Source: Acinetobacter pittii ANC 4050 (GTDB lineage Bacteria > Pseudomonadota > Gammaproteobacteria > Pseudomonadales > Moraxellaceae). From it: 64,000 bases of DNA. Positions 24,445 to 33,312 of the stretch are shown here, one piece after another; the stretch's first letter is position 1, and the number at the start of each line of letters is the position of its first letter. The notes beneath the pieces were generated by a model. That model had not been told where the DNA came from. It worked only from the letters and a program-made list of their open reading frames with translations, and did no database searches. The position numbers were made by a program, and so were the translations under genes. The DNA is taken from NCBI RefSeq assembly GCF_000399685.1, contig NZ_KB976987.1:1176954-1240953 (forward strand), given 5' to 3'.

Positions 24445-25737
24445 ATGACAAGTATGATCAATAAAGCTCAGGGTTTGGGTTTATCGCTGATCACTAGATT
24501 GGCTGGAAGCGATGTACTTGATCAACTCAAGTTGCGTAAATTTGTTGAAAAATCTCTTTATCAAGGTTCAAAAGCTGGTTTTAGAGCATTAACACAGACT
24601 CAAAAAGCATTTAAACCCAAACAAATTTCTCAACAACGTTTGCCTCGTCAACAAAAAAATCTATTTGATTTAAGTCTAACTGAAGAACAACAAATGACTT
24701 CTGAGGCAATGTCTCAATTTGCTCAAGAAGTCTTATTGGAGTTGGCTCATGATGCTGATCAGGCAGCTCAGTTTCCTGAAAGTCTTTGGCAATATGTTGA
24801 AGATTTAGGACTCAATTACTATGCACTTCCAGAAGCATTAGGTGGTGTAGCGACCGAACAAAATATTGTTAGTAACTTATTAATTGCTGAAAAATTAGCT
24901 GAAGGTGATTTTAGCCTTACAGCAGGATTACTCAGTACCTTTAGCGTTATTAATGCAATCACACGTTGGGGTTCTGTTGAAGTTCAATCAATGTATTTGC
25001 CATGTTTTGCAGAAGATGCAGACATTACCGCAACCTTTGCAGTACAAGAAGCTATCCCAGCATTTAATCCTTATACTTTAAAAACTAAAGCTTCTTTTGA
25101 AAATGATCAATATTTTATAGATGGTGAAAAAACCTTAGTCATTTTAGGTGATTTGGCTGATGTGTTTTTGGTAAGCGCAGACTTTAACGGTAAACCCGAT
25201 ATGTTTGTCGTACAGAGTAACGAAACTATTTCTATTAAAAACACTCCGGCCATGGGCCTTAAAGCGACAGAAACAGCAACTCTTCGCTTTAATCACACGC
25301 CTGCTCTACGACTAGGCACAACAGATTTTGATTACACCGCCTTTTTAGATTTAGGCAACTTAATGTGGTGTGCAATGGCTGTCGGTACATGTGAAGCTGT
25401 AAAAGCCTATTGTATTAAATATGCCAATGAACGAACTGCATTCGGTGAACCTATTTCTCATCGTCAAAGTGTCGCTTTCATGATTGCTGATATGGCTATT
25501 GAAATTGATGCAATGCGTATGTTGATTCTAAATGCTGCAAGCCTTGCAGAGTCCGGCAAACCATTTCACCGCGAAGCTTACTTAGCTCATCTACTTTGTG
25601 CTGAGAAATCCATGAAAATCGGTACAGATGGTGTGCAAATTCTTGGTGGACATGGTTTTACAAAAGAACATCCTGTTGAACGTTGGTACCGCGATTTACG
25701 GGCTACCGCAATTTTACAATCTGGCTTACATGCTTAA
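24445..25737 (+). CDS. Acyl-CoA dehydrogenase family protein, catalytic Glu apparently missing
   Basis: 430 residues. The N-terminal 60 residues are basic and not typical of the family. The dehydrogenase fold begins near LTEEQQMTSEAM. The FAD-binding RTAFGEPISHRQ and QILGGHGFTKEHPVERWYRDLR motifs are intact. The middle motif normally TEPGxGSD reads AVQEAIPAFNP instead. The chain ends RATAILQSGLHA, so the usual C-terminal IYEGT segment, whose Glu is the catalytic base, is replaced by ILQSG and the tail is missing. It lies 23 bp upstream of another dehydrogenase that shows the opposite pattern. Together they probably form a heteromer. Confidence 0.85.
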   Translation: MTSMINKAQGLGLSLITRLAGSDVLDQLKLRKFVEKSLYQGSKAGFRALTQTQKAFKPKQISQQRLPRQQKNLFDLSLTEEQQMTSEAMSQFAQEVLLELAHDADQAAQFPESLWQYVEDLGLNYYALPEALGGVATEQNIVSNLLIAEKLAEGDFSLTAGLLSTFSVINAITRWGSVEVQSMYLPCFAEDADITATFAVQEAIPAFNPYTLKTKASFENDQYFIDGEKTLVILGDLADVFLVSADFNGKPDMFVVQSNETISIKNTPAMGLKATETATLRFNHTPALRLGTTDFDYTAFLDLGNLMWCAMAVGTCEAVKAYCIKYANERTAFGEPISHRQSVAFMIADMAIEIDAMRMLILNAASLAESGKPFHREAYLAHLLCAEKSMKIGTDGVQILGGHGFTKEHPVERWYRDLRATAILQSGLHA

Positions 25738-25760
25738 GCGATCAATCAGAGGATACTTTA

Positions 25761-26966
25761 ATGAATTTACAAAATCCTAAAAAATTCAAAATGATGATTG
25801 ATCAGGCACGTGATGTTGCGATCAATGTTTTACGCCCTATTTCTCGTAAATATGACAAAGCTGAGCATGCATATCCAAAAGAACTTGATATGCTCGCTTC
25901 TCTTATTGATGGTATGAATGAAGGCGGCGAAGGGATTAATGCTGGAGCTGCGGGTGCAGGAAAGCGTGGTGATACAGACAATGAAGGTATTCGTAATGGA
26001 ACCAACATGTCGACCGCTCTTGGCATTATTGAGATGTGTTATGGCGATACGGGTTTATTACTGAGTATGCCTCGTCAGGGTCTTGGAAACTCAGCAATTG
26101 CCGCTGTCGCAAATGATGAGCAATTAGAACGGTTCAAAGGAACATGGGCAGCAATGGCCATTACCGAACCTGGTTGCGGGTCTGACTCTGCGGCTATCCG
26201 TACCACGGCAACAAAAGATGGCGATGACTACATTCTAAATGGTGAAAAGATTTTTGTAACTTCAGGCGAACGTGCAGATTCTGTCGTTGTTTGGGCTACG
26301 CTCGATCGTAAACTTGGACGTGCAGCAATTAAATCATTTGTCGTACCTAAAGGTACGCCCGGAATGAAGGTTGAACGTCTCGAACATAAATTGGGAATTA
26401 AAGCTTCAGATACAGCCGTGATTAGTTTTATTGACTGCCGCGTACCAGCCGAAAATCTTTTAGGTAATGCCGAAGTCGACGTTGCCAAAGGCTTTGCTGG
26501 AGTAATGGAAACTTTTGACAATACTCGTCCCTTAGTTGCAGCAATGGCAATTGGATGCGCAAAAGCTTCTTTAGAGCGTATTAAAGAGATTTTTAAAGAT
26601 CAGCTAGATCCTGACTATTCCACCCCTTACCTGCATGCTTCTAACCTGACAGCACAGATCTACCGTATGGAAGCTGAATGGGAAGCTGCTCGCCTACTCA
26701 TGTTAAAAGCCACATGGATGGCAGATAATAAAAAGCCAAACTCTAAAGAGGCTTCTATTGCAAAAGCAAAAGCAGGTCGTGTTGGGAATGAAATCACTTT
26801 AAAATGTGTAGAATTAGCAGCAAGTGTTGGCTATAACGAAGATGAGTTGCTTGAGAAATGGGCGCGTGATTCAAAAATTCTTGATATTTTTGAAGGTACA
26901 CAGCAAATACAACAATTAATTATTGCACGTCGTGAACTTGGTAAATCATCGAGTGAACTAAAATAA
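25761..26966 (+). CDS. Acyl-CoA dehydrogenase family protein, catalytic subunit candidate
   Basis: 401 residues from the ATG at 25761, with AGAGGA upstream. The substrate/FAD loop AITEPGCGSDSAAIRT is present, as is YILNGEKIFVTSG and the catalytic ILDIFEGTQQIQQLIIAR motif near the C-terminus. Missing are the RxxFG arginine motif (the region reads FKDQLDPDYSTPYLHASN) and the GGxGF motif (it reads ELAASVGYNED). Those two are kept by the neighbour. It should oxidise an acyl-CoA thioester to the enoyl-CoA with FAD. The next gene, convergent, is alkane hydroxylase, which suits fatty-acid breakdown after alkane oxidation. Confidence 0.9.
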   Translation: MNLQNPKKFKMMIDQARDVAINVLRPISRKYDKAEHAYPKELDMLASLIDGMNEGGEGINAGAAGAGKRGDTDNEGIRNGTNMSTALGIIEMCYGDTGLLLSMPRQGLGNSAIAAVANDEQLERFKGTWAAMAITEPGCGSDSAAIRTTATKDGDDYILNGEKIFVTSGERADSVVVWATLDRKLGRAAIKSFVVPKGTPGMKVERLEHKLGIKASDTAVISFIDCRVPAENLLGNAEVDVAKGFAGVMETFDNTRPLVAAMAIGCAKASLERIKEIFKDQLDPDYSTPYLHASNLTAQIYRMEAEWEAARLLMLKATWMADNKKPNSKEASIAKAKAGRVGNEITLKCVELAASVGYNEDELLEKWARDSKILDIFEGTQQIQQLIIARRELGKSSSELK

Positions 26967-26973
26967 TAGAGTA

Positions 26974-26995
26974 AAGGGAATTTCAGTATTCCCTT
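26974..26995 (+). terminator. Hairpin after the second acyl-CoA dehydrogenase gene
   Basis: There is an 8-bp perfect stem (26974-26981 with 26988-26995) 8 bp after the stop. It has no U-run, so it may be a processing or weak termination signal before the stronger hairpin at 27021-27054. Confidence 0.45.
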
Positions 26996-27020
26996 ACCCA
27001 TTTCCAAATTTTAGAAGCTA

Positions 27021-27054
27021 AAAACCCTCTCATTAAGAATAATAAGAGGGTTTT
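27021..27054. terminator. Bidirectional terminator between acyl-CoA dehydrogenase and alkM
   Basis: There is a perfect 10-bp stem, AAAACCCTCT with AGAGGGTTTT (27021-27030 with 27045-27054). It can stop transcripts from both convergent genes. Confidence 0.8.
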
Positions 27055-27079
27055 CATATTTCAGGACTTAAGTTTTTAT

Positions 27080-28303
27080 TTATTTAACAGTTGTTGGTTC
27101 TAATGATTGGTCTACTACTCCAAATTTTTTGAAGATTTTTGCACGACGTTTTGAAGAAATATTTGCTTTGTTTAAATCACCTTTATAGTGATCAAAAACT
27201 CGCTTATCCATTATTTTAAACCACAATGAAGGGATTAATGCTGGTAATAACATACTTGCATAACCACTTGGTAATTCTGGAGCTTCATCAAAATGACGTA
27301 GCGCTTGGAATGGACGAGTTGGATAAGCATGGTGATCTGAATGACGCTGCAACTGATACAAGAATAAGTTTGTTACGACGTTATTATTGTTCCAGCTATG
27401 CTCGGGCATTGTACGCTCATATTGACCATTTTCTTTTTTCTGACGCAGCAAGCCATAATGTTCAATGTAGTTAATAATTTCAAAAAGACTAATGCCATAA
27501 AATGCTTGTGTCGCTAAATATGGAATTGTGCTTTTACCAAAAATTCCTATCATAGAAGCATGGAAAGCCGCACTCATTCCCCAACCCTGTAATAATTCAT
27601 TATCACCTGACCAGAATTCTTTACCTTTACGTTTTAAGCGATTTTTCTCGATTTCAATGGCAGATTTAAAAGAACCTACAACTGTACGTGGCCAGAATTC
27701 ATAAAATGTTTCACCCATACGTGAAGAAGCAGGATCTTCAGGCGTTGCTGCACGTTTATGATGGCCATATGGATGCTCAATACGGAAATGGTTATAGACT
27801 GTCGGAACCAACGCCAAGTGCGATAAAATATGATCAATACGATCATGTTTATGACTTAACTCATGTGCGGTATTAATAGCAATACCATTAATAGCACCCA
27901 TCGAAACACCGAGTAAAATCTTATCAATAAATGACGTGGTTTTACGGCTTGTTAAATAACATGCATAAGCGTTTGCGGCATACTGTAAAGGAATAAAACT
28001 TTTCACAAGGCGTGAATAATATGGATCTTTTTCTAAAAGCTTAATTTCTTCATCAGTCGGATTACGTGCATCTTTCCCAATAACAGTATCAATTGCGGGA
28101 ATCACAACATGTAATAAAAGTGGGCCACCTAAAGCGAAAACTTTTTTTAATGGGCGTGGACCAACATGGTAACCAGCTAAAATACCTAAACCAATTACAG
28201 GTAAAGCGGGACTAATCATCCATAAAAAGCGTTTACGATCTATCTCACGCATAGACGCAGGCACTGGCATAAGTTCTTGCTGAACATTCACTGGTGCATT
28301 CAT
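27080..28303 (-). CDS. alkM: Alkane 1-monooxygenase (AlkB/AlkM)
   Basis: 407 residues from the ATG at 28303, which has AAGGA at 8-base spacing; an ATG at 28309 is too close to that site. An integral inner-membrane di-iron enzyme that hydroxylates the terminal carbon of medium/long n-alkanes with rubredoxin as electron donor. All His motifs are present: NTAHELSHKHD, EHPYGHHKR, NYIEHYGLLR and LQRHSDHHAYPTR. About six membrane helices are visible. AlkM of Acinetobacter is encoded divergently from the AraC-type regulator alkR, the arrangement seen here. No rubredoxin gene is in the window. Confidence 0.95.
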   Translation of the reverse strand: MNAPVNVQQELMPVPASMREIDRKRFLWMISPALPVIGLGILAGYHVGPRPLKKVFALGGPLLLHVVIPAIDTVIGKDARNPTDEEIKLLEKDPYYSRLVKSFIPLQYAANAYACYLTSRKTTSFIDKILLGVSMGAINGIAINTAHELSHKHDRIDHILSHLALVPTVYNHFRIEHPYGHHKRAATPEDPASSRMGETFYEFWPRTVVGSFKSAIEIEKNRLKRKGKEFWSGDNELLQGWGMSAAFHASMIGIFGKSTIPYLATQAFYGISLFEIINYIEHYGLLRQKKENGQYERTMPEHSWNNNNVVTNLFLYQLQRHSDHHAYPTRPFQALRHFDEAPELPSGYASMLLPALIPSLWFKIMDKRVFDHYKGDLNKANISSKRRAKIFKKFGVVDQSLEPTTVK

Positions 28304-28320
28304 AGTCATATTTCCTTTTT

Positions 28321-28336
28321 CTATATATCTATATAG
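28321..28336. promoter_or_regulatory. Palindrome in the alkM leader (candidate operator)
   Basis: CTATATA TC TATATAG is a 16-bp inverted repeat with 7-bp arms, about 18 bp upstream of the alkM start codon on the minus strand. It may be an operator or an mRNA hairpin next to the ribosome binding site. Confidence 0.4.
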
Positions 28337-28434
28337 TTAAAGAAATAGTGTTTACTTAACAGTAGTAACCGTCCAAAAAACCTATGTTAAAGTCTTTGGC
28401 ATTTTCTTCCACTTTTTTGTCCTAAAAACACATG

Positions 28435-28462
28435 TTGATCTATTCTTATAGCTCACTATAAT
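28435..28462 (+). promoter_or_regulatory. Predicted promoter of alkR
   Basis: A TTGATC -35 element (28435-28440), a 16-bp spacer and a consensus TATAAT (28457-28462) place the transcription start near 28469. The first in-frame ATG at 28475 would then have almost no leader. Confidence 0.6.
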
Positions 28463-28474
28463 TTTATTAAAATA

Positions 28475-29437
28475 ATGATTGATCATTTAAAGATGGATGC
28501 ACTAAGTAAGTTTTTTGATGATATTCACCTTAATAAGTCTGAATACATCTATTTAAAAGCACAAGGAGAATGGGCTTTTAAAACACAAGATCAATCTGCT
28601 TTACTTGCCTATATTGTTTTAACTGGTTCAGTATATATTCAACTTAATGCGTCAGAAAAAATAATTGCGACAGCTGGTGATATTATTTTAATTCCTTCAG
28701 GAAAAGCACATAGTGCCACTGATTCAAAATCAACAGCCAGTAAATTAGTAGATTCTCTAGATATTACTTCACTTTTTAACGGACATAGACAAGACGCGAT
28801 CGAGTTTGGTACTTCTTCTCCGGATAAAACATTATTGCTATGTTTACGCTGTCAGATCGATACTCATATGGCCGGTCCTTTGATTAATGCATTGCCATGT
28901 ATTATGCATATTCAACATGAAAATCAAACCAACCCACCTGAATGGCTACAAATTGGACTTTATTTTTTAGCAATTGAAACTCAAAAAATCAGGCCAGGTC
29001 ATGACAAAATTATTGATCATTTAGTCAGTATTCTTCTTATTGAATGTATACGTGATCACGTTCAACAAATGACTGATCAACAAAACTGGCTAAGTGCCTT
29101 AACTCACCCTGAATTGAGTAATGCCCTATCTGCTATTCATAGCCAACCAGAAATGGCTTGGACCGTTGAATCTTTAGCAGAACAATGCTGTATGTCACGT
29201 TCCAAATTCGCAAATCTATTTAGCAGTATTATTGGTGAACCGCCTTTAACTTATTTACAACATTATCGCTTTCGTTTAGCTAGCCAGTATTTACGTACAA
29301 GTAACCTATCAATTCAGCAAATATCAAACAAAGTTGGCTACTCGTCTGAAACTGCTTTTAGTCAAGCATTTAAAAGGAGTTTTGATTTATCACCTAAACA
29401 ATATCGACAGCAATATATCGAACAACCTCTCGATTAA
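28475..29437 (+). CDS. alkR: AraC-family activator of alkane hydroxylase
   Basis: 320 residues. The N-terminal half is a cupin-like sensing domain (LLAYIVLTGSVYIQLN, DIILIPSGKAHSATD). The C-terminal 100 residues hold two helix-turn-helix motifs of the AraC/XylS type: WTVESLAEQCCMSRSKFANLFSSIIGEPPLTYLQHYR and SIQQISNKVGYSSETAFSQAFKRSFDLSPKQYR. Divergent placement 170 bp from alkM identifies it as AlkR, which activates alkM when alkanes are present. The start may be the ATG at 28475 or the one at 28493; the predicted promoter favours the latter, and neither has a clear Shine-Dalgarno. Confidence 0.92.
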   Translation: MIDHLKMDALSKFFDDIHLNKSEYIYLKAQGEWAFKTQDQSALLAYIVLTGSVYIQLNASEKIIATAGDIILIPSGKAHSATDSKSTASKLVDSLDITSLFNGHRQDAIEFGTSSPDKTLLLCLRCQIDTHMAGPLINALPCIMHIQHENQTNPPEWLQIGLYFLAIETQKIRPGHDKIIDHLVSILLIECIRDHVQQMTDQQNWLSALTHPELSNALSAIHSQPEMAWTVESLAEQCCMSRSKFANLFSSIIGEPPLTYLQHYRFRLASQYLRTSNLSIQQISNKVGYSSETAFSQAFKRSFDLSPKQYRQQYIEQPLD

Positions 29438-29445
29438 TAGAAAAT

Positions 29446-29471
29446 AAAAAAAGCGCCGAAGCGCTTTTTTT
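29446..29471. terminator. Bidirectional terminator between alkR and ppiD
   Basis: There is a perfect 11-bp stem (29446-29456 with 29461-29471) with a CGAA loop, A7 before and T7 after. It serves both convergent genes. Confidence 0.88.
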
Positions 29472-29485
29472 ATTTGATTAAATTA

Positions 29486-31351
29486 TTATTTAATCTTTGC
29501 ATGTGATTTTAGATATTGGCTGTAATCTTCCAATATTTGTTGGCCACGTGATTGGCGATAAAGTTGTTTTAACTGTTGTAACTGATCAGCAGGAATAGCA
29601 TTTACAACTGATGAATTTACATTTGAAACTGCAACGACTACAAGCTCATTTGGTAAGTTTGCTGTTGTAACAGACCACATGCCTGGCTTAGGTGTAGCTA
29701 AGCTAAATGCAGCACGTTCAATTTCGCGTTTTAAACCTTGTGATCGAGTAAATACACCAGCTGACTCAAATGCGACTTTATTTTTAGCAACCACTTGGCC
29801 TGCAGGTTGAGTTTTAAACTCAGTCAACATAGTAGCAATTTTTGCTTGAGCAGCCTTACGCGCTTTTTCATCGATAACTTTTGCTTTCGCTTCATTCATC
29901 GCTTGTGCTAATGGTTTTACACCAGCTGCGTGGTAATCACGTACTTTAACCCATACCGTATCGCCATTCGCTAACTGAATATTAGAGGAAGTATTACGGT
30001 CACCATTCTTCACATCATCATTAAATAATTTAATTTTGACGCTTGGATCGCTTAAATATGGATTTTGAGTAGCTAAAGTTACACCATTTAATGATTCAAC
30101 TTTTGTACCTTTTACTTCTTGTACAACTGCTTCTAAAGAATCATTGCCAACAATCGTTTCATTCAAACTATTTACGGTATCTGAATAAACAGTCGCAACT
30201 TTATTCTTTTCAACCTCAGCAGTTAAACGTGCCTTCTCAGCTTCAAATGAAGGGATTTGGTTCGCTTGCGTTTCTGCTTCAATAATATGGTAACCATATT
30301 GTGTTTTTACTGGCTGTGAAACTTGCCCATTTTTCAAACTTAAGACAGTTTTATCAAATGCATCTGAGAAAACACCTGGTGCATATGCTTCTACTAAACC
30401 ACCTTTTGCTTTAGAACTAGGATCTTCAGAAAACTGAGATGCAGCCTGAGCAAATGAAAGTCCGCCCTGAATTTTTGCATACACTTCTTTTGCAAGCTTT
30501 TGAGCTGCTGCATCATCGCGAGCATCAGTAGTAATTAAAATATGCTTCACAGTTCGCTTAGCATCTTTTTTCTGAGTTTCAACAAACTTTGCATAAGCCT
30601 GCTGAAGCTCAGCTTCAGTTGCAGGAGCTGGTTTAGCTACCATTGAAGGAGATAACACAACATAATCCACATCAACCGAAGCTTGTTGCTTAAATTCATT
30701 TTGATGCTTGTTGTAATAATCTGTAGCTTCTTGATTAGAGGCAGTTAAACCTGTTTTGTAACTATCTAATTTAATACTAGCTAAATGCAAAGTACGTTGT
30801 TCAGTTTGCAAATTCGCAATTTGCATAAGATCAACTTTACTTACTAGAGAGTAATCAGCAAATGTAGAAGTTAACATTTTTAAAGCATGATCTTGACGTA
30901 GGCTTGAAATTAATCCTTGGCTTGTCATGCCGATCGAACGTAAATAATTTTCATAGAGTTTTTGTGAGAATTGACCATTCTCTTGCAAACTAGGCTGTTG
31001 AGCTAACATTTGCTCAATTTGAGTATCACTCAAAGAAATACCTAATTTTTCCGCTTGCTGAATCAATAAATTACGCGACACTAAAATATCGAGTGCCTTA
31101 GCCTGAATAACAGGCAAATTAAGTAAACTCTCATCACCTTTAACAGCAGCTAAATATTGTTGTTTGTAAGACTGAGTTAAAGTTTCAAGGTCTTTTTTAG
31201 ATATTTCTTGGCCGTTTACTGTCTTTGCAACATCAGCCTTGTTTCCCCTATTAAAATATCCTTCAATACCTACAAGTGCTAAAGGGGTCAAAAACAAAAT
31301 TAGAAGGACTTTGCCGAGCCAACCCTTAATGACTGTACGAAACGATTCCAT
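29486..31351 (-). CDS. ppiD: Periplasmic folding factor/peptidyl-prolyl isomerase PpiD
   Basis: 621 residues (E. coli PpiD 623). One N-terminal membrane anchor (VLLILFLTPLALVGIEGYF, residues 15-33) leaves the rest in the periplasm. A SurA-like N domain (VNGQEISKKDLETLTQSYKQQY...) is followed by a parvulin domain near 265-360 (RTVKHILITTD, LSFAQAASQFSEDPSSKAKGGLV, VKTQYGYHIIEAE) and a C-terminal PpiD part. It binds nascent outer-membrane and secreted proteins as they leave SecYEG. The hupB gene lies upstream, as in many proteobacteria. Confidence 0.93.
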   Translation of the reverse strand: MESFRTVIKGWLGKVLLILFLTPLALVGIEGYFNRGNKADVAKTVNGQEISKKDLETLTQSYKQQYLAAVKGDESLLNLPVIQAKALDILVSRNLLIQQAEKLGISLSDTQIEQMLAQQPSLQENGQFSQKLYENYLRSIGMTSQGLISSLRQDHALKMLTSTFADYSLVSKVDLMQIANLQTEQRTLHLASIKLDSYKTGLTASNQEATDYYNKHQNEFKQQASVDVDYVVLSPSMVAKPAPATEAELQQAYAKFVETQKKDAKRTVKHILITTDARDDAAAQKLAKEVYAKIQGGLSFAQAASQFSEDPSSKAKGGLVEAYAPGVFSDAFDKTVLSLKNGQVSQPVKTQYGYHIIEAETQANQIPSFEAEKARLTAEVEKNKVATVYSDTVNSLNETIVGNDSLEAVVQEVKGTKVESLNGVTLATQNPYLSDPSVKIKLFNDDVKNGDRNTSSNIQLANGDTVWVKVRDYHAAGVKPLAQAMNEAKAKVIDEKARKAAQAKIATMLTEFKTQPAGQVVAKNKVAFESAGVFTRSQGLKREIERAAFSLATPKPGMWSVTTANLPNELVVVAVSNVNSSVVNAIPADQLQQLKQLYRQSRGQQILEDYSQYLKSHAKIK

Positions 31352-31443
31352 AAGTATTCCAATATTTTATTTCGAGGAGAATTTTAACTGAAAAACCACA
31401 ATCAATGAATGAGCAATATTGGTCAATTCAGATTTTTAATAAA

Positions 31444-31467
31444 AAACGCGCCTATATTGGCGCGTTT
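31444..31467 (-). terminator. Terminator of hupB
   Basis: There is a 9-bp perfect stem AAACGCGCC/GGCGCGTTT (31444-31452 with 31459-31467). On the minus strand it is followed by T6 and more T-rich sequence, 16 bp beyond the hupB stop, so ppiD is probably transcribed from its own promoter. Confidence 0.8.
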
Positions 31468-31482
31468 ATTCATCTTAAAAGA

Positions 31483-31755
31483 TTAAGCTACTGAATCTTT
31501 AAGACCTTTACCAGCTTTGAAGCTTGGTACTTTTGTTGCTTTAATTTGAAGCTCTTCACCAGTTTTAGGGTTACGACCAGTACGTGCAGCACGTTCTTTA
31601 ACACTGAAAGTACCAAAACCAACTAAAGTTACTGTGTCACCTTTTTTAAGTGCTTCAGTAATTGACGCAATTGTCGCATCGAGTGCCTTGCCTGCATCAG
31701 TCTTAGATACTCCCCCTTTTTCAGCAATTGCATCGATTAATTCTGATTTATTCAT
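31483..31755 (-). CDS. hupB: DNA-binding protein HU
   Basis: 90 residues, the exact family length. The sequence [47 protein letters not shown] and the C-terminal [13 protein letters not shown] carry every HU landmark, including the GRNPxTG signature with the DNA-intercalating Pro in the arm. This nucleoid protein bends DNA and compacts the chromosome. The ppiD gene follows after a terminator. Confidence 0.96.
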   Translation of the reverse strand: MNKSELIDAIAEKGGVSKTDAGKALDATIASITEALKKGDTVTLVGFGTFSVKERAARTGRNPKTGEELQIKATKVPSFKAGKGLKDSVA

Positions 31756-31924
31756 GAATAAAACATCCTCTTAATATCGTTTGTTTAAGGTCCAAGGCTA
31801 TAGTTTAAAAGGCCATGACGCCTTTATAGCAATGCTTTAGGGGAAAACGCAATACTAGAGCAGGGCTTTTAGCAAAAATAAATGCTAAAAAACTGTTATA
31901 TATTTGCTAAATCCCAACATTTTT

Positions 31925-32380
31925 TTACTTTTTATTCAATTTTGCTTTCAACTGCTGGTTTTCTTCTATTAAAGCATCCACCTTAATATGCAGTTGTACA
32001 AGCAGCTGTTCAATGTGTTGCAAATCCTTCGGAGTGACTAGTCCTATTCGGTTTAAAGAATGATTAACACTCGTATCAAGAATCTTCTCTACCTTATCTT
32101 TTGTTTCAGATACAGATTCTTTAGCTTTTTCTGTAACTTTACCTACAGTATTATCGGCTAAGTCCCCAGTTTTTGACTCTAACTCTTCACCAACTTTGAC
32201 CAAGGAATCAAAGAGTTTGTTGCCCTCTTCTTCCGCACGTGAAAATGCCCCTAGTCCCGCCAACCAAATTTGCTTAGTATATTTTCTAAAATCCAAAGCC
32301 GATTTTCTTGAACCTCTTGATTTTAATTTATTTTTTTCTTCTGACTCTTCTGTATGGTTATCTATATTTGCATTATCCAT
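31925..32380 (-). CDS. Phasin-family (polyhydroxyalkanoate granule-associated) protein
   Basis: 151 residues. Residues 32-50 contain the phasin signature KYTKQIWLAGLGAFSRAEEEG, then a long amphipathic helical stretch rich in Lys, Glu and Val, a GLVTPKDLQHIEQLL segment and a C-terminal coiled coil (VDALIEENQQLKAKLNKK). This is the phasin/PhaF-PhaI pattern for proteins that coat polyester granules or act as helical scaffold proteins. No phaC gene is in the window, and some bacteria keep such proteins without PHA production. The start has AGGAG at 9-base spacing. Confidence 0.8.
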   Translation of the reverse strand: MDNANIDNHTEESEEKNKLKSRGSRKSALDFRKYTKQIWLAGLGAFSRAEEEGNKLFDSLVKVGEELESKTGDLADNTVGKVTEKAKESVSETKDKVEKILDTSVNHSLNRIGLVTPKDLQHIEQLLVQLHIKVDALIEENQQLKAKLNKK

Positions 32381-32511
32381 TAATCTAAACTCCTAATCAG
32401 ATGAGAGAAATGATGACTGATTTGACCACAAAATATTTCTATAATATCAAAGTAAAGACTTGATCCATTTACAAAACTGTTCTACAAAGCAATTAAGTCA
32501 TGTAAATATAT

Positions 32512-32531
32512 TTAACACGACATTGTGTTAA
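32512..32531. repeat. Inverted repeat between phasin and the membrane-anchored gene
   Basis: TTAACAC (32512-32518) and GTGTTAA (32525-32531) are perfect 7-bp arms around a 6-base centre, in the 208-bp divergent region about 60 bp upstream of the plus-strand start. It may be an operator. Confidence 0.35.
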
Positions 32532-32588
32532 GTTTGGGATAGGATGTCCCATTCTTCAATTAATTGCTATTTGTAAGGATAAACTTTT

Positions 32589-33236
32589 ATGAGTGAAACG
32601 CAACAAAGACAAAAACATCCGCGTCTGTTGCTGAATATTGTTCTAATTATTTTAGAAACTTTCTTTTCATTTATTCTCACCCACGATGGTGCTCTTCGCT
32701 TGCAAGCGAAAAAGTTTATCTTAAACAAAACAACAATTCGCATTAACAGCTATCTGCCTTTTTTTGACTTCTATGTTCAATTTACAGAGAAAGGCTTGTT
32801 ATTCGATATCCACTCATTTGACAGACGTATTGATCTTGAAATCAATAGTACTCTGGTTGACCTCATTAAAATTTTCGGTTTTTCAAATCAGCGCAGTCTT
32901 AACAATATGCGTATTGATGGAGATGAAGAAACTAAAAAGGAACTTCTAGATTTAATTTCTCACTTCACGCTACCTAAGTTACTTGCAGACTGGAAACAAT
33001 GGTTCAATGCAGTTGATGATGAAGCTGAAACACTTGCTTCGCATAAAAAGATTGCACCTTTACTTGAAAAAATTGATCAACAACGATCAGAAATCAATTC
33101 ACTTCATGTAGAAATTAAACAATATCAAAATCGAATTACCCGTTTACAGCGACGCCAACGAAACATTAACCTCTCCTTTGGTATAATTAGCCTAATATTT
33201 GTTGCTTATTTCATATATAATTTGTTGGTTGTTTAA
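32589..33236 (+). CDS. Membrane-anchored protein of unknown function (UbiJ/SCP2-like pattern)
   Basis: 215 residues. The N-terminus contains a hydrophobic stretch (LLNIVLIILETFFSFILTH) that may be an amphipathic or membrane helix. The middle carries INSTLVDLIKIFGF and NMRIDGDEETKKELLDLISHFTLPKLLADW, whose order resembles the lipid-binding SCP2 core of UbiJ. A coiled coil follows (LEKIDQQRSEINSLHVEIKQYQNRITRLQRR) and a C-terminal membrane helix (LSFGIISLIFVAYFIYNLLVV) ends the protein. The UbiJ resemblance is weak and the two-helix anchor differs from UbiJ, so I would not name it. ATG has AAGGA upstream. Confidence 0.7.
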   Translation: MSETQQRQKHPRLLLNIVLIILETFFSFILTHDGALRLQAKKFILNKTTIRINSYLPFFDFYVQFTEKGLLFDIHSFDRRIDLEINSTLVDLIKIFGFSNQRSLNNMRIDGDEETKKELLDLISHFTLPKLLADWKQWFNAVDDEAETLASHKKIAPLLEKIDQQRSEINSLHVEIKQYQNRITRLQRRQRNINLSFGIISLIFVAYFIYNLLVV

Positions 33237-33279
33237 TTTATTTTTCCATTTTGTTCCTATACTTGAATTAAAAATAAAA

Positions 33280-33304
33280 AAACTTGACTATTTTAGTCGG
33301 GATT
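33280..33304 (+). promoter_or_regulatory. Predicted type 1 IscR binding site
   Basis: AAACTTGACTATTTTAGTCGGGATT follows the type 1 IscR pattern, with the paired GACT/AGTC blocks five bases apart. It overlaps the -35 and spacer of the iscR promoter, so [2Fe-2S]-IscR should repress the operon as in E. coli. Confidence 0.75.
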
Positions 33305-33312
33305 CATAAAAT
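33284..33312 (+). promoter_or_regulatory. Predicted iscR operon promoter
   Basis: A TTGACT -35 element (33284-33289), a 17-bp spacer and a TAAAAT -10 element (33307-33312) put the start near 33319, about 27 bases ahead of the iscR ATG. Confidence 0.75.
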
